This document shows positions 23,171-34,186 of a stretch of 64,000 nucleotides of DNA, one piece after another (position 1 is the first letter of the stretch; each line of letters starts with the position of its first letter). The position numbers and the translations under genes are program-made. Under the pieces are notes generated by a model that did not search any database, had not been told where the DNA came from, and saw only the letters and a list, made by a program, of their open reading frames with translations. This DNA comes from Phytoseiulus persimilis (lineage: Eukaryota; Arthropoda; Arachnida; Mesostigmata; Phytoseiidae). The DNA is taken from the NCBI GenBank assembly GCA_037576195.1, contig CM075102.1, positions 31,492,745 through 31,556,744 on the forward strand, in the 5' to 3' direction.

Positions 23171-26100
23171 TCAGCAGTCCATGAATAAGTCTGGCGGATT
23201 GGCAATACAATCGTAGGATACGACGAATACGGGGTGCCACACAATGGCTATAGACATATCTCTCTCGCTCTGATACTCGAGGGACGCAGGAAGCATACCT
23301 TGACTACTGATGGATGGGGAAGATCGGGTGTTCAGAGTTGGTCGGGAAGTGCCCACCGCTCCCAGATATGAGGCGGGAACCCAACCCTCGACAACTTGGT
23401 CCACTCCCCGGACATACCACCAGCCCGCGCAGCCGATCCGCATCACCTGAACTGTTTGTCCCTCACAGAGTGAAGCTTCACCCACGTCCACGGCCGCGTA
23501 ATCGCCCAGGGCCATGTAGAGATGACCGATCTGGGATGGCGGGATAAATAGATCCTCCTCGTCGTCTTCATCTGAGCGCAGATCATCAGTCGACCAGCCG
23601 TCCTCGACATCGGAATCGGCTCTTCTCCTCAACGCCGGCAAAGTCGCACGTCTACCCAGAGGACTCTTCTGTTGAGGTCCGAAACCGGTGGTTTGTGGTT
23701 GAAGGCTCAGTGTGAAGTTGGGCAAAGCCGACAAGGATGAATTCGACGAATAGTGTTCCCCGTGACCGAGACCCAATGATGTAGTCGGTGTCGATATCGG
23801 TGTACTCTGCAACGAGTGCTGTCTTTCCCATGTTGGGAAGTTCAGATGCGTCGTGGAATTTGGGCCTCCAATCGTGTTGTGTCGCATCGGGCTGCGGTGA
23901 GAACAGCGTCGTTAGGAAAGGAATAAGATAAGATTGATACTACTGCGATCGATATTGATAGATGAATTCAAAATCGCGGGGTTCTCGGTTCGGAATGAGA
24001 CAGTTCGTTACACGAGTACACTGCGACGCTTTCAGCTTTTCTTCGATTCGATGGAAAATGATGATTGCTCACCGGTGTTGAAGCGTTCGACCGCTCGTGT
24101 AAGAGGACGCCTCGACGTATTTTCGAGAGTTCTCGTCTTTCAACAGTTCGAACTGTTGGAGCAGGACTGCCTTGATGCTGTTAATCCACTGGCTCTTGAT
24201 TTCTAGGGACGGTGCCTGAATGGTGAACACCTGCGAGCGACCATGGAGCCAGACTTCGAACTTCCGCTTGTCGCCACGGCCTTTGAGGTTTTCGGTCAGG
24301 CCGATCTGTGAGGTCTGCGGGACAATACCGAGTGAGAGAGTTACGGACAGGTAGGGGGAGGGGGCTGGACTGAGAGAGGCTCATGGTATGTTCAGAGGTG
24401 AAACGGTATCGGTTGGACCGACTGATCGCGATCGGCTTTCGAGAGCATCTCCATTTACCTTCAGAGCGTTCTTAAATGCATACAGAAGGTTCTCGTCTCT
24501 GCCCTGTCGTTTTGTGAAGAGGATCAATTGCTCGTAAAGAAAGATGTAACGTCGCGACGGCTTGAATCGAAGATCCTTGACAGATCGTTCCCTCTTCTTC
24601 TCCTCCATCCACACGTTGAACGGGCCTTGGAGCAACAATTTCCCGTAGTCAGCAAGTGTTCCCTGTAATGTTACGGGTTGCATAATGGCGAAGTCCGAAT
24701 AGATTCGACACGCTCGGTGATCGAAAGGACTCCCGACTCGTGCGACTCGAATGACTTCTGAACCGCTTGAGGTCCGCGCTCACGTACATGGAATCCGGTG
24801 ATGGACACTTGATGCATGGAATCGTTTACGTGGCGTAGAACATCGAGCATGGTGTCCACGGCTTGCTGGAGCTGTTGCGTGCTGCTTTCCTCCGATGCTA
24901 CTTGGAGTGTCGTGTACTTGAGCAGATCTTTCAGCAAGAGCTGATATTTGGTAATCCGCTGGACAGGTTTGAGAAGATATGCATCTAAGGGCAGTTTATG
25001 GTTCAAACGGCGCTGACACTCCTTGAAGTTGAGGAACGGACGTAAGTTATGGATCTGGGCGTCGTTTCTCAACCGCGCACGGGTCTGCCTGCGCTTTGGC
25101 AGGCCGGTCGCCGAGGGATACGATCCGGAGAGACGGAGTCGTTGGCGAGAACAGGATCGACAGATCCGCCACTCACCTTGAAAAACGCGTCGTCATTGGC
25201 ACATTGAGCCCTCAGAGCCTCGGATCGGGGTTTGTTCATGCAGTACACCGTGTAAAGATGGTGGAACTCCTCACTCCGCTCGACAAAACAGCTGCCAACC
25301 TGCTCAGGTCGCGTTTGGTACCTGCAGAGAGAAAACGAGAGCCTCTTATTCCTTGCCCTCCAGTGCCACATATGCATGCCCTAAGAGAGGCGTGGAAAGG
25401 AGCAAGAGATGGCCGGCGATGAGAACGAACATGGCGCGTTCTTTATTCGGAAGCTTCTGATGCCGACGGCAGAACGACGGCTCCAGTTCCTCTCGTCAAT
25501 CCTAGTCAATTACAGGAATTTTCTTCGCACTTTCAGAGAGAGATCCTCCGATCGAAGTGGCCAGCTTCGTGGGGCGCAGTGCGACGTCAATAGCTCTGAG
25601 GAGCCACTCGAACCAGTTCGTGTGTGGACACTGGTGGTGGCAGAAGTGAGACACTCCACTAAACTGCCGCGGGGCTGCAGTCAGGATTGATTCGCAGATT
25701 GGAGAGTCGCCAATTACTGTTGGGGAGTTTGACAAGGAGCGGTTCGCTGTCAACAGCTCAAAGGAAATAGCTGGGGAGGCTTCGGAGCGTTACTGGCAGG
25801 CCGAAAAACTTTCAAAACTCTCCCTATTTGACGGACTTGGAGATTACACTCCGCGCACAGATTTTGTTCCGAGCGGAATCGCGTTCCGCTCGGACAGCTG
25901 TCAGATCTCGGATTCCAGTTGGTGATTCCGCAATATTTTCACCGCCCCGTATTCCGATAGACGTCTGCCTCGTGTTTGGCGGGTCGCTGACCTCTCGGGG
26001 AGGCTCCAGCTGGAGGAGCCCCTTTCGGCCACGACGAAGGCGGGCGCAAACTCTGCTTTCCCTTCCGCGTCTTATTTGCACAGGAGAGGCTGTGCTAAAC

Positions 26101-29100
26101 AGCTTGTCCGTTGAAATCGCGGTCGTAAAAGACATCGTTCTACGGTGAATACTCACGCCTGGAGTTCGTTGAGGAACACGTCCCTATGGAAGGCGAGGAT
26201 GTCAGCCATGTTGCCGAACAACACATCAGCACGATTTTGAAGTGTCGGGGGAATCATGTGCTTCAGTTCCGAATTCGACATCTGCTTCTGGTAGCCTTCG
26301 ATGACGGAATCCAATTCCGAAACGTACGTCTTCTCCGTCTCGATGAGTTCCATCATAACATGTCTGTAATCGTTTCTCTGTTAGCGAGCGTCGCGAGAGA
26401 GGAACATCATCGACGACGCGTGGCCTCGCTTTCATACCCTCCGGAACTTACCCTCGTTTATCTTTGAGACCTTCTGTTGGGGATACTAGCGGAGCGCAAG
26501 GGTTCTCCAAGGGTAGCTGCACTTCAATCTGTAACGTAATCGATGGTTCAGTGCTTACGCGAATGCAGCGCTCTGGATGCTCGTTCGATGGGGCGAGCAT
26601 TATTGCGGTTGGCGCTCAGGTCAGGAAAACGGGGGACGGAACGAATGGTTAGTCATGAGGACGGACAGTTATGTTAGCGTGTGCGAGGCGGCGTGGACTC
26701 ATTCCCGGCTCGACGAACGTTGTACGATCAACTCACCCTTCGCAGAAATGAATTGGGCTTCGAATCCGACAAAAACATAACGGTGACAAGACACACAGAA
26801 ATTAGATCATGCGACGACTTCTTTATTATGTGATCAGCTGATCAACGAAAACAATCAGGGATTAAATACCGTTGATCTCCGACTTTGAAACAACGAGAAC
26901 CAACGGTATTTAAATGATGATTCCTCGAGCAAACAGCGAGAATCTAGACCAACTTCAACCAGGACTGTTCCAACAGTCGAGCTCTGAGCTCCACCGATTT
27001 CAAAAATTAACGCAAGAGGTGGAGCGGAACATGATTGAGTCCAGGTTCCCCGACGAAGCGTTGAGATAACTTTCACCCTCCTGGATGAGTCCGTTTTCAT
27101 TCTGCCGTGACTGCTCCACAGCACGGGGACCTCAGAATTCAAGCAATTTGCCCAGCTGCCCGTTGCCGACACTGTCTCAACGTTATTCCGCGGATGCCAC
27201 GATGTCGGAGTCACCCGATGTTCAGGTTCTAAGTTGAACGCCTGCGCGGTCGCCAAAGATCTAATGTATGTATCGTCAGGGAGAAGCTTCTATGCACCTT
27301 TGCTTTCAATGAGGTCCTGGACGATGAGGAGGTTTTGTCGGGTGGGGACATCTCAGGGGCAACGGCTTGTACGGGTTTCGAAGCGGACCGTACGGAGGCG
27401 AGCTTCCTAAGGGAGGTCTGCCTATTAACGCACATCACTCGAACGTCATCTATCCGCTTCAGTACCTGGAATACAAGAGGATAGCACGTCAGAGCCTCCG
27501 CGCTATTCGTGGGACTCCGAATTTGCGATCCTAAGATGAGCTTCGTGAGAGTGAAGCCCAAGCTGGGCATCCAGAACCTCCACTCAATGGGCCCACTGCG
27601 GTCCTCGATTGTTGGGAGGGCGTACGGCGCAGATAGAATCGAATGGGATTTAGATAATTAGCAGAGACACGCTTATCTCCTCAACAAACGCTCTCAAACA
27701 ACGTGAGCCTCTTGATTGATTCTGGTCGTTATACAGAGCCAACTCCCCCTCGTCGTAATTCAGCAGCCAGCGACCAGCTCGCTAGTTGTCGTCTCTGTCG
27801 GAGAGCGTCAGTTGCGGAGAGACATCCGGAGAAGAAACTCGCTGGAACCGATCGACGAAACTTCGTTCCAACGAGAGTGAATGGTCGCGACGGCTTAGCA
27901 CTCTGTCTTGGCAAGCATCAGCGCCGCGGCGTCACCCGCGCGACTCGGGACCGAAAGATTGCCGAGCGGTATTTCGTTACGTTGAGAACTCAAAAGTTTT
28001 CCCATCTCAAGGACAAGCATAGACGATGTGAGGCGAGCACACTGTTGCGTGCATTAAACACAGACGCAGTTGGACACACAAAACAAGTTTCGGTCGTGGA
28101 ATCCTCTTCTCCGTGAATATTAGACTCGAGCAGCTGGCCTTTCAGGCCTCTCCGCGGACGTCGTGGACCGGATGTATGCTCGCAACTACCACCAGTCCCG
28201 CTCCTCCGCCGTGTCCCCTGCAGGCTCCGAGGCGTTCTCCATCCCGTCCGTCTTCTCAGGCCCTTCCCATGGTCTCAACCGGAATCCATGGAGATCCGTA
28301 CAGTCTCCGAGAGGCAGTTTGCTCTCACGGGGGCTGAAGCCCTTTCCCGAGTCGAATGGGCCCCAGCTCTACGGTTTCTTCCCGATGCGCTCGGTGACAC
28401 GCTCTCCTTAGCGGCATGGGTCCCAAAGTTTTTATGATACAGTGATCAGTATTCATACTGAAACTATAAGAGGGGGAGAGAGCGAACGAAGGGACCTGGT
28501 CGCTAGATTTCCCCTCCTCCGAGATCTCTCTCCCTGAGTCCGGGTCGCTCAGTGACGTTCGGGCTCCCGCGCTGAGCGGATGAACGATTAGTTTCATCAG
28601 GATCTCGCGCCGCTCCATGTTCCGGGAACTCGTCCGACTTCGTTTCTCAATAACGACCTCCAAAGGTGAATCGCAAACTTCGGAGCGATCGAAATTCTCG
28701 AGAAGGCTGGTTTTCTGGTCGTGGCATCACTCTCGTAGCAAATATTGCATTCGGGGCAAGAGGCTCAGCCTTCCTCAAAAATATAGATTCATTCGCCTGA
28801 CCGGACTCCTGAAGCACTCGAGTGGATTCCCCCGGCGACCGATACCATGCGCACGCAGCACGCGAATGGGAGTTCCAGTCTCCCTAACTCGGTCGAACTG
28901 AACATTCCCTTCCAGCGCAGCCGGCCCGAGCCCCATAGAACGTCGACATAGAAACAGCCCGCAAATGGTTGCGCCTTTGAAGGAAAAGGCCTCAGGCGTT
29001 TTCCGCTACCGCCTTTGTGGAATGAGTGTTTGATGGAATCAGAGCGGTGAGAAAACTTGACAGCGCAGTAGAGCTCTGGCTCCGAGCTGTCCCCGTCTCC

Positions 29101-32100
29101 ACCTCGCTTGTTGAAGAATCCATCTTTCTGTGGGAGGAGAATTCCCGAGTTTCGTTCCTCCAGCGCGGTTTGAGAACTTCTCAGCCCCGTCGATCGCCTC
29201 TCGAAGCATTTCACGAGGCAAACCTCGCTGCGATCAGCTGTCGCAGTGAGCCCGGGGACAAGAATTCCCGTGGCGGGAAATCAGCGGCAGGCGGAACTCC
29301 CATGGAGCTCGGTTCCATCAATCCATGAACGTTCTGGTTCATCCGGCCCAACAATGGCTCCCTTTTTCTCAGTCCCTCGAAAGCCCATGGGCTGACTTAC
29401 CTGTTGCAGCAGCGGACGCGTCTCACTGTTGATGAAGTCTTCGAAGTATTTTTGGAACTCGTCTGTGTCGCCCATGCGGAACTCCTTGGCCGTGTCCAAA
29501 AATCGGTTCAAGTCGTCCAGAGCCTTTTCAGCGAAATCTGGCGACGTGCATTTCTCAATGTGAAGTCCAGCCAGCAGCTCGATGCCTTCGGTGCACCATC
29601 TGGAGGGCAAATACGTTCTGCTCGTAAGTTTCACCGCTGAGGCGCCAGCTACTCTCCCTTCCACTGATCATCTGTGAAGTTCTGAGTGCATTAGGTCCAA
29701 GCTTGGCACAAACGACCATGATGTCCTTTGCGAGCAAGGTACTTTGCTGGAACCGAAGTCAGAAGCACTAGTCTGCACACTAGAGTGCGTTTTGGGCATC
29801 TCCAACAGAACCGCAGGAGAGGGTCTCTCTAATTCGGGACTTCGACGGCGACGACAACGTCGACGGCGCCGCTTTCAAGGAGCACGCCAGACATCACGCC
29901 GCTACCGCTGTCGGTCGAGCGAAGACGTGCTGTGCACGCGCAGTTTTCTGATAATGAATCCACTGGCCTGTTGATTTGAGGCTCAGGCCCACGAGAGGGG
30001 AAGATGGGAACACAAAACGAAGATCGCGGATCAGACAGCGAGGTAAGAGGTTCTCACCGGTTTGCCCTTTCCACTCGTTCCTGGAGATCTCGGTATCTCA
30101 CGAGTTTGTCTTTCCGCAGGTTATACTTCTCTTTGAACTCGACACAGAGCCTCTCCAGCTCCACGCATTTCGGCTCGATCGAATCCATCGCGTAGTGACC
30201 CCCTTCGAGCAAACGAGATCCGATCCTCTGAAGGTGATCGGCTTTTTCCAAATCGTCCTGAAACCACGGAACGGATTGTCATCCGGTGATTCACGCCCCC
30301 GGGGCATATGATAACCTTTTGAACGCAGAGCCGGGAAGTTGAGAGGAGGATCGAAGTCTCTTCAGGAGCGCTGAGATCTCACCTCTGCCATTTTGGCGAA
30401 GTTTTCGAGCTCCTCCTTCAGAGTGTCCACTCTCTTCACGGAATCGCCCAGCTCAGTCATGTCTTGCATGTCTCTGATGTTGGCTGTCATGTTGATGTGA
30501 ACTTCTTTGAACTGCGTCTCGAACCGTCGCAATTGAAGGCATTGATTCAACCTGAAATCAGCATTCCGTTCCATTTGAACGTTGTGGAGTACGAACAAAA
30601 TTACAAACGCAGACATATGAGGGCCGTCCACATCAGGTTTCGTGATCGAGGCTGTCCCGGTGCGAGACTTCAATGAAACTCAGTGAATGGAAACTTCACC
30701 GAGAGGCGTCTGGCGGGCAACACAACTCACCGTTCCTTGTGCAGAAGCCAGAACGAATCAAGGTTCCTCTCATGCTGCACGAGCTCCTGCATCATCTGAC
30801 GCACAGAGCACTCATTAGCATTGAGACTTTGACGCTGCTGCCGCTGTCGCATGTCCTCGTGGTCGAGCGTATTGTACGGTATGACCTCCGGGGGCTGAAC
30901 CCTGACCTTCGCCAGAAGATCCTTTCCCCGCTCGGCCGCTGACAGCAGCGAATCCTTCAAGTTCTGATATTCTCCTGGAACGAGGAGGAACGCAACGTCA
31001 CGCATGACTGTCTGCATCTTGGAACCCTTGGCTCCGTCTCTCGCGGTCCTGGAATCCGAGGAAAGCGGAAACGATGCTCACCGCCCTGATCCTGGAGAAG
31101 ATTGTATGTTGTATCAGCATCGTTCGGAAGCTCGGTTTCTTGGAAATGCCGAGACACCTCCCGAATCGAGGCGGAGAGCTCTGCCAGGAATATCGAATAC
31201 TTCTCGACGGCCTGGAAAATCGAACGAACGCAGCTTAGGTTGGTGAGTTGATCCGCGTGAGTTAAAGTTCCTCGTCGAGGAACATGATTATGAGCCGCTT
31301 GATTTAGTGCGACGAGGGTTCTCGCTAGTAAGAATCCGGCATAACGCGGCGCGCCTCACCGCGGTCCGCCTCAGAGCAGATTCAACGGCTGAGTGTTCTT
31401 TTCGGAACAGAGGCGGGGTCTGAGAGCTCCATCCAGCATCCTACTAGTCGTTGTTATGAATACATACAAAACCGGTTTCGCTTCTTGGGGCTTTTATGCT
31501 GCAAGTTGTCGCACTCAGAAGAGATCTTCAGGGTTTCCCCGTCGGATGGAGAATTAATGGTTTGCCGAGAACTAGGCGAGCGTGAATCCGTATAAATTTG
31601 AATATTACCCCTAAAGTTCGTTCAGCGTACGCGAGCGCCTTTTCCATGTCCCATCCTCCTCATCTCGGCTCCAACTTGTTCTTCGCAGTTCCGCTTCCCG
31701 CCGAATGCAGCAGAATTTGTGTGCATTGTTGGAGGAGAAAAGCTCCGACATCCTTTCCGAAGAAAGATCGACGAGCAGCGGAGGGAGGGCATAGCAAGGA
31801 GGAGGTCCAGAGGGCATGGAGCGGCTATGAGCTCGGGATTCTGATCTCGTTTCTCGCTCGTATACTGAGAACTGCGGAGCGATCGGAATACAGTCACGGT
31901 GACGCTTCATCATCGAAGCGGATGAGTTCGAGAAGTTTCGAGCGGGACAGTCTCGTTCCGAGGCCCAGCCCTTGAAACCGACGGCCCCGCGGATGTTTTC
32001 CCGCTCAGTTCTCCATAGATGAAGTGTTCGAGCCTGAATGCCTCGAAGCAAAAAAGAGAGAAGTAATTCAGCTACTCGAGAATGTAGCGGTGAAAACATT

Positions 32101-34186
32101 GGAATACCACGCATCGACAAGAACCATGAGATCGCATGTCCCGAATCGCTGTGCAGCTTCTTTGCTAGGACAGGGCTAGCATTACCTCGGTTGCGGAGTT
32201 TTTCGGCGGTGGACCTCGCACGAAGTAATTTTTCCGGAGCCGTCTTCCACTCTCGCTAGATCTGAACGTTGGATACACAACCTTTGCTACACTGACGCCC
32301 TATCGGTAGCATCATCATAAAGCGGAGATTCATTCAAGATGCGGGAAGCATCGCGAAAACTAGCCCAAGGAGCAAATTATCATTGCTAGAAATTCTGCCG
32401 AGCCGCCGCCTTCGCCGAGATTCGGTCAGCCGAGCGGGCCCTCGGCTCGGATATGCGGCTGGTTTCGATTAACGGTTCGCTTATCGGATTTCTGCAAGTC
32501 TAGCGCGTGTGTGGGGATGGATGTGAACATTGAATGCACGACCATCAGCGAGCCTAATGATCAGTTCTGAGAAAAATAGATGTGCTATGTTCAGGACTCG
32601 CCGGTCGGGGACGACCGACTGCTTTGGTTTAGTTTGTTGCCAGCAGAGTTCCAAGCCCGTAACGTGTATGAGCGGAAAAAACGTGCTAATTACTGAGTGC
32701 ACGCCGCGTCCGACCGAAGGAGCTGATGAGGCGGCGGCGGTTATACCCCAGGCGCATGTGGAACTGCCTCGCTCGCTCGCGCGTTTACTCAGAGGTGAAG
32801 CGAGTCCGAGCAAGCTAGGTTATCGGGCAGACTCACAATCCCGAAGAAACACCTGGCAGAGGCACTCAAAAGACTGAGCCGAACGACATTAATATAAAAG
32901 CACTCTCCCGCCGCTTCATCCGGCTGGGTCCTCGGACGCTTGGCTGTTTTTATGTGGTGCACTCAATAAGGCCGACCGCAAATATTTTCCATTCCTCTGC
33001 CAGTTTTTGGCCTCCAGCTCGGTCATCCCTCGTCGAGACGACACGAGCGTATCCGAATCGAGCGTTAGAAGTCGGAGCCGTCGATCGTCCCCTACGGTCA
33101 TCGGCGGAAACTCAAACCTCATCCAGGCTTGGGTATTCCTTCCGCAGCATCGCTTCACATGAGGCTGCCCTGTGATACTGTGGGGAGTGCTCGCGATTCC
33201 CGAAATCACTACTGCGAGGAGATCGCGGCTCATTGCGAAAATCGTCGTTGAAGATCAAGGGAGGATGAAGCCGAATCACTCACGAGTCTTTGGTCGCACC
33301 ACAATCGATGGTCGTAAGGAAGATGACCTCCGATGTCCTGGGTTAGCTGGGACGGATGGATGTACGAGTGGAGCTCGGAAGTTGAGCTTAAAAGCACTAC
33401 CTGTAATCGGGAGGCGCTCGTTCAAGCTGCGAATCACATTCCCTACGGGAGGCTCATGTTTCGGTGGCGCTGCCGGCAAACATACCTGGAAGTTGAACTC
33501 GTCTCTAAAGAGTTTGTGTGACACTTCGGAAAGCGCCTTCTGAAGGAAGCCAGTGGGCTTGAGCACAAAGACGATTTGAATGATCCCCGGGAAGAACCCC
33601 TGAAATTTCGAATCATCGATGGACATTGGCTCCTCGTGGGTGCAGCTTTCATGCTCTGCTTTTTTCCCACTCAGTCATCGCGGGCCCTCGTCGCTGCGCA
33701 GTGCCCGGGTTTCTACGAGCGGAACCCCAGTGAGCGAGAAGTTCGCGTCCTCCTCGAACCGCCTCCGGCGCCGAACCCCGATCCTGCCTCTGCTCATTTG
33801 AGTAGCTCGACGGAAGAGGAATTCGGACTGGGGAACACTCGTTCATTCCGAGGAAAGTTCACTCGTGGCTCTTCAGATAACGGCAAGCAGATGAATCTGC
33901 TTTCCGATGTCGTTAGGGGGAGTGCAGGACAGAGTTCGGTCGTCGCCCTGCAATCGAGCGCCCCGCCAGAGGCAACTTACCGAAATCTTGAGCAATACCG
34001 TCTTGACCGAGCTCCACTTGTCCCTTCGACGATCAACGATGATGACAAAGCCCGCATCTTGCTCGTGTGGTAGCGGGACCCCTGCCAAGTATTTCAGCAG
34101 TCGTCGGAAATCTTCGTCAGGAACTTGACACAGCGTCCCAGTGTCCGGCAGGTGGAGTACGGGATACCCCTCACATGTGTGGCCAC
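23171..34186 (-). CDS. Rho guanine nucleotide exchange factor, DBS/MCF2L family, 16 exons mapped (N-terminus missing)
   Basis: Exons, 5' to 3': 34186-33981, 33599-33486, 33400-33284, 31211-31082, 30974-30731, 30551-30383, 30257-30058, 29599-29401, 27465-27298, 26528-26452, 26363-26157, 25321-25177, 25021-24788, 24662-24459, 24314-24073, 23891-23171. Every junction has GT/AG ends and matching phase. The sum is 3377 bases, giving 1124 codons plus stop after two leading bases of a split codon. Approximate residue ranges: CRAL-TRIO (Sec14-like) 1-145, spectrin-like repeats 146-459, linker 460-540, DH 541-735, PH 736-884, SH3 1007-1062. This order and the residue signatures match vertebrate DBS (MCF2L) closely. 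DH-PH proteins of this family load GTP onto Rho/Cdc42; the CRAL-TRIO domain binds phosphoinositides and SH3 binds proline motifs. By comparison with DBS about 70-100 N-terminal residues are missing. Introns range from 66 bp (26364-26451, 88 bp) to 2.07 kb (31212-33283) and hold no other gene I recognise. Confidence 0.9.
23357..23524 (-). CDS. SH3 domain in the last RhoGEF exon
   Basis: Within exon 23891-23171, residues [20 protein letters not shown], then WWYVRG and [10 protein letters not shown], give the ALYDY-like, WW and P..Y motifs of an SH3 domain; it lies after an acidic stretch (SDEDDEEDL) as in DBS. The open frame runs on to a stop at 23171, but a good donor (CAAG/GTATGC) ends at 23299, so the last about 40 residues may be replaced by a further exon downstream. 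I found no convincing terminal exon and no AATAAA near the stop. Confidence 0.85.
24073..24662 (-). CDS. RhoGEF exons encoding the PH domain
   Basis: Two exons, 24662-24459 and 24314-24073, joined in phase 0. Signatures: [71 protein letters not shown] and the C-terminal helix with W at [16 protein letters not shown]. The segment ends in LQHR, matching the SQHR that closes this domain in DBS. A DH domain followed directly by this PH type is the Dbl-family exchange cassette. Confidence 0.9.
24788..26363 (-). CDS. RhoGEF exons encoding the DH (Dbl homology) domain
   Basis: Three exons: 26363-26157, 25321-25177 and 25021-24788. Conserved region 1 is [20 protein letters not shown], region 2 includes [20 protein letters not shown] and [14 protein letters not shown], and region 3 is [20 protein letters not shown], the helix that contacts the GTPase switch regions. 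Nothing catalytic appears to be missing, so the exchange domain should be active. The intron after the first exon is 835 bases. Confidence 0.92.
26452..27465 (-). CDS. RhoGEF linker exons between spectrin repeats and DH domain
   Basis: Exon 27465-27298 (168 bases) encodes [20 protein letters not shown] then [17 protein letters not shown], corresponding to the RRQ.SL.KLA..Q.RPVQPVAP motif that follows the spectrin repeats in DBS; its donor is a weaker GTGCAT. Exon 26528-26452 is only 77 bases. It was found because the flanking phases require a phase-0 start and a two-base end, and it is the one segment with TTACAG in front and GTAAGT behind that satisfies both. Confidence 0.75.
29401..31211 (-). 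CDS. RhoGEF exons encoding the spectrin-like repeats
   Basis: Five exons: 31211-31082, 30974-30731, 30551-30383, 30257-30058 and 29599-29401. The helical repeats are recognisable by [47 protein letters not shown] and [11 protein letters not shown]. These align position by position with DBS segments (for example HYAVDSI.PKC.EL and W.DEGI.LLA). Phases at all five junctions agree, with arginine codons split at two of them. Confidence 0.88.
33284..34186 (-). CDS. RhoGEF exons encoding the CRAL-TRIO (Sec14-like) domain
   Basis: Three exons: 34186-33981, 33599-33486 and 33400-33284. Signatures in order: [60 protein letters not shown], then [20 protein letters not shown]. The last is the conserved end of the domain (QLT..LGG in DBS). 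The first exon begins with two bases of a split codon, so at least one coding exon precedes it. Introns are 381 and 85 bases. Confidence 0.88.

Noticed and set aside
28113..28411. + strand frames within the intron between RhoGEF linker and spectrin exons as a nested gene
   Set aside because: Three short overlapping frames of proline/serine-rich composition, no domain, no start in good context.
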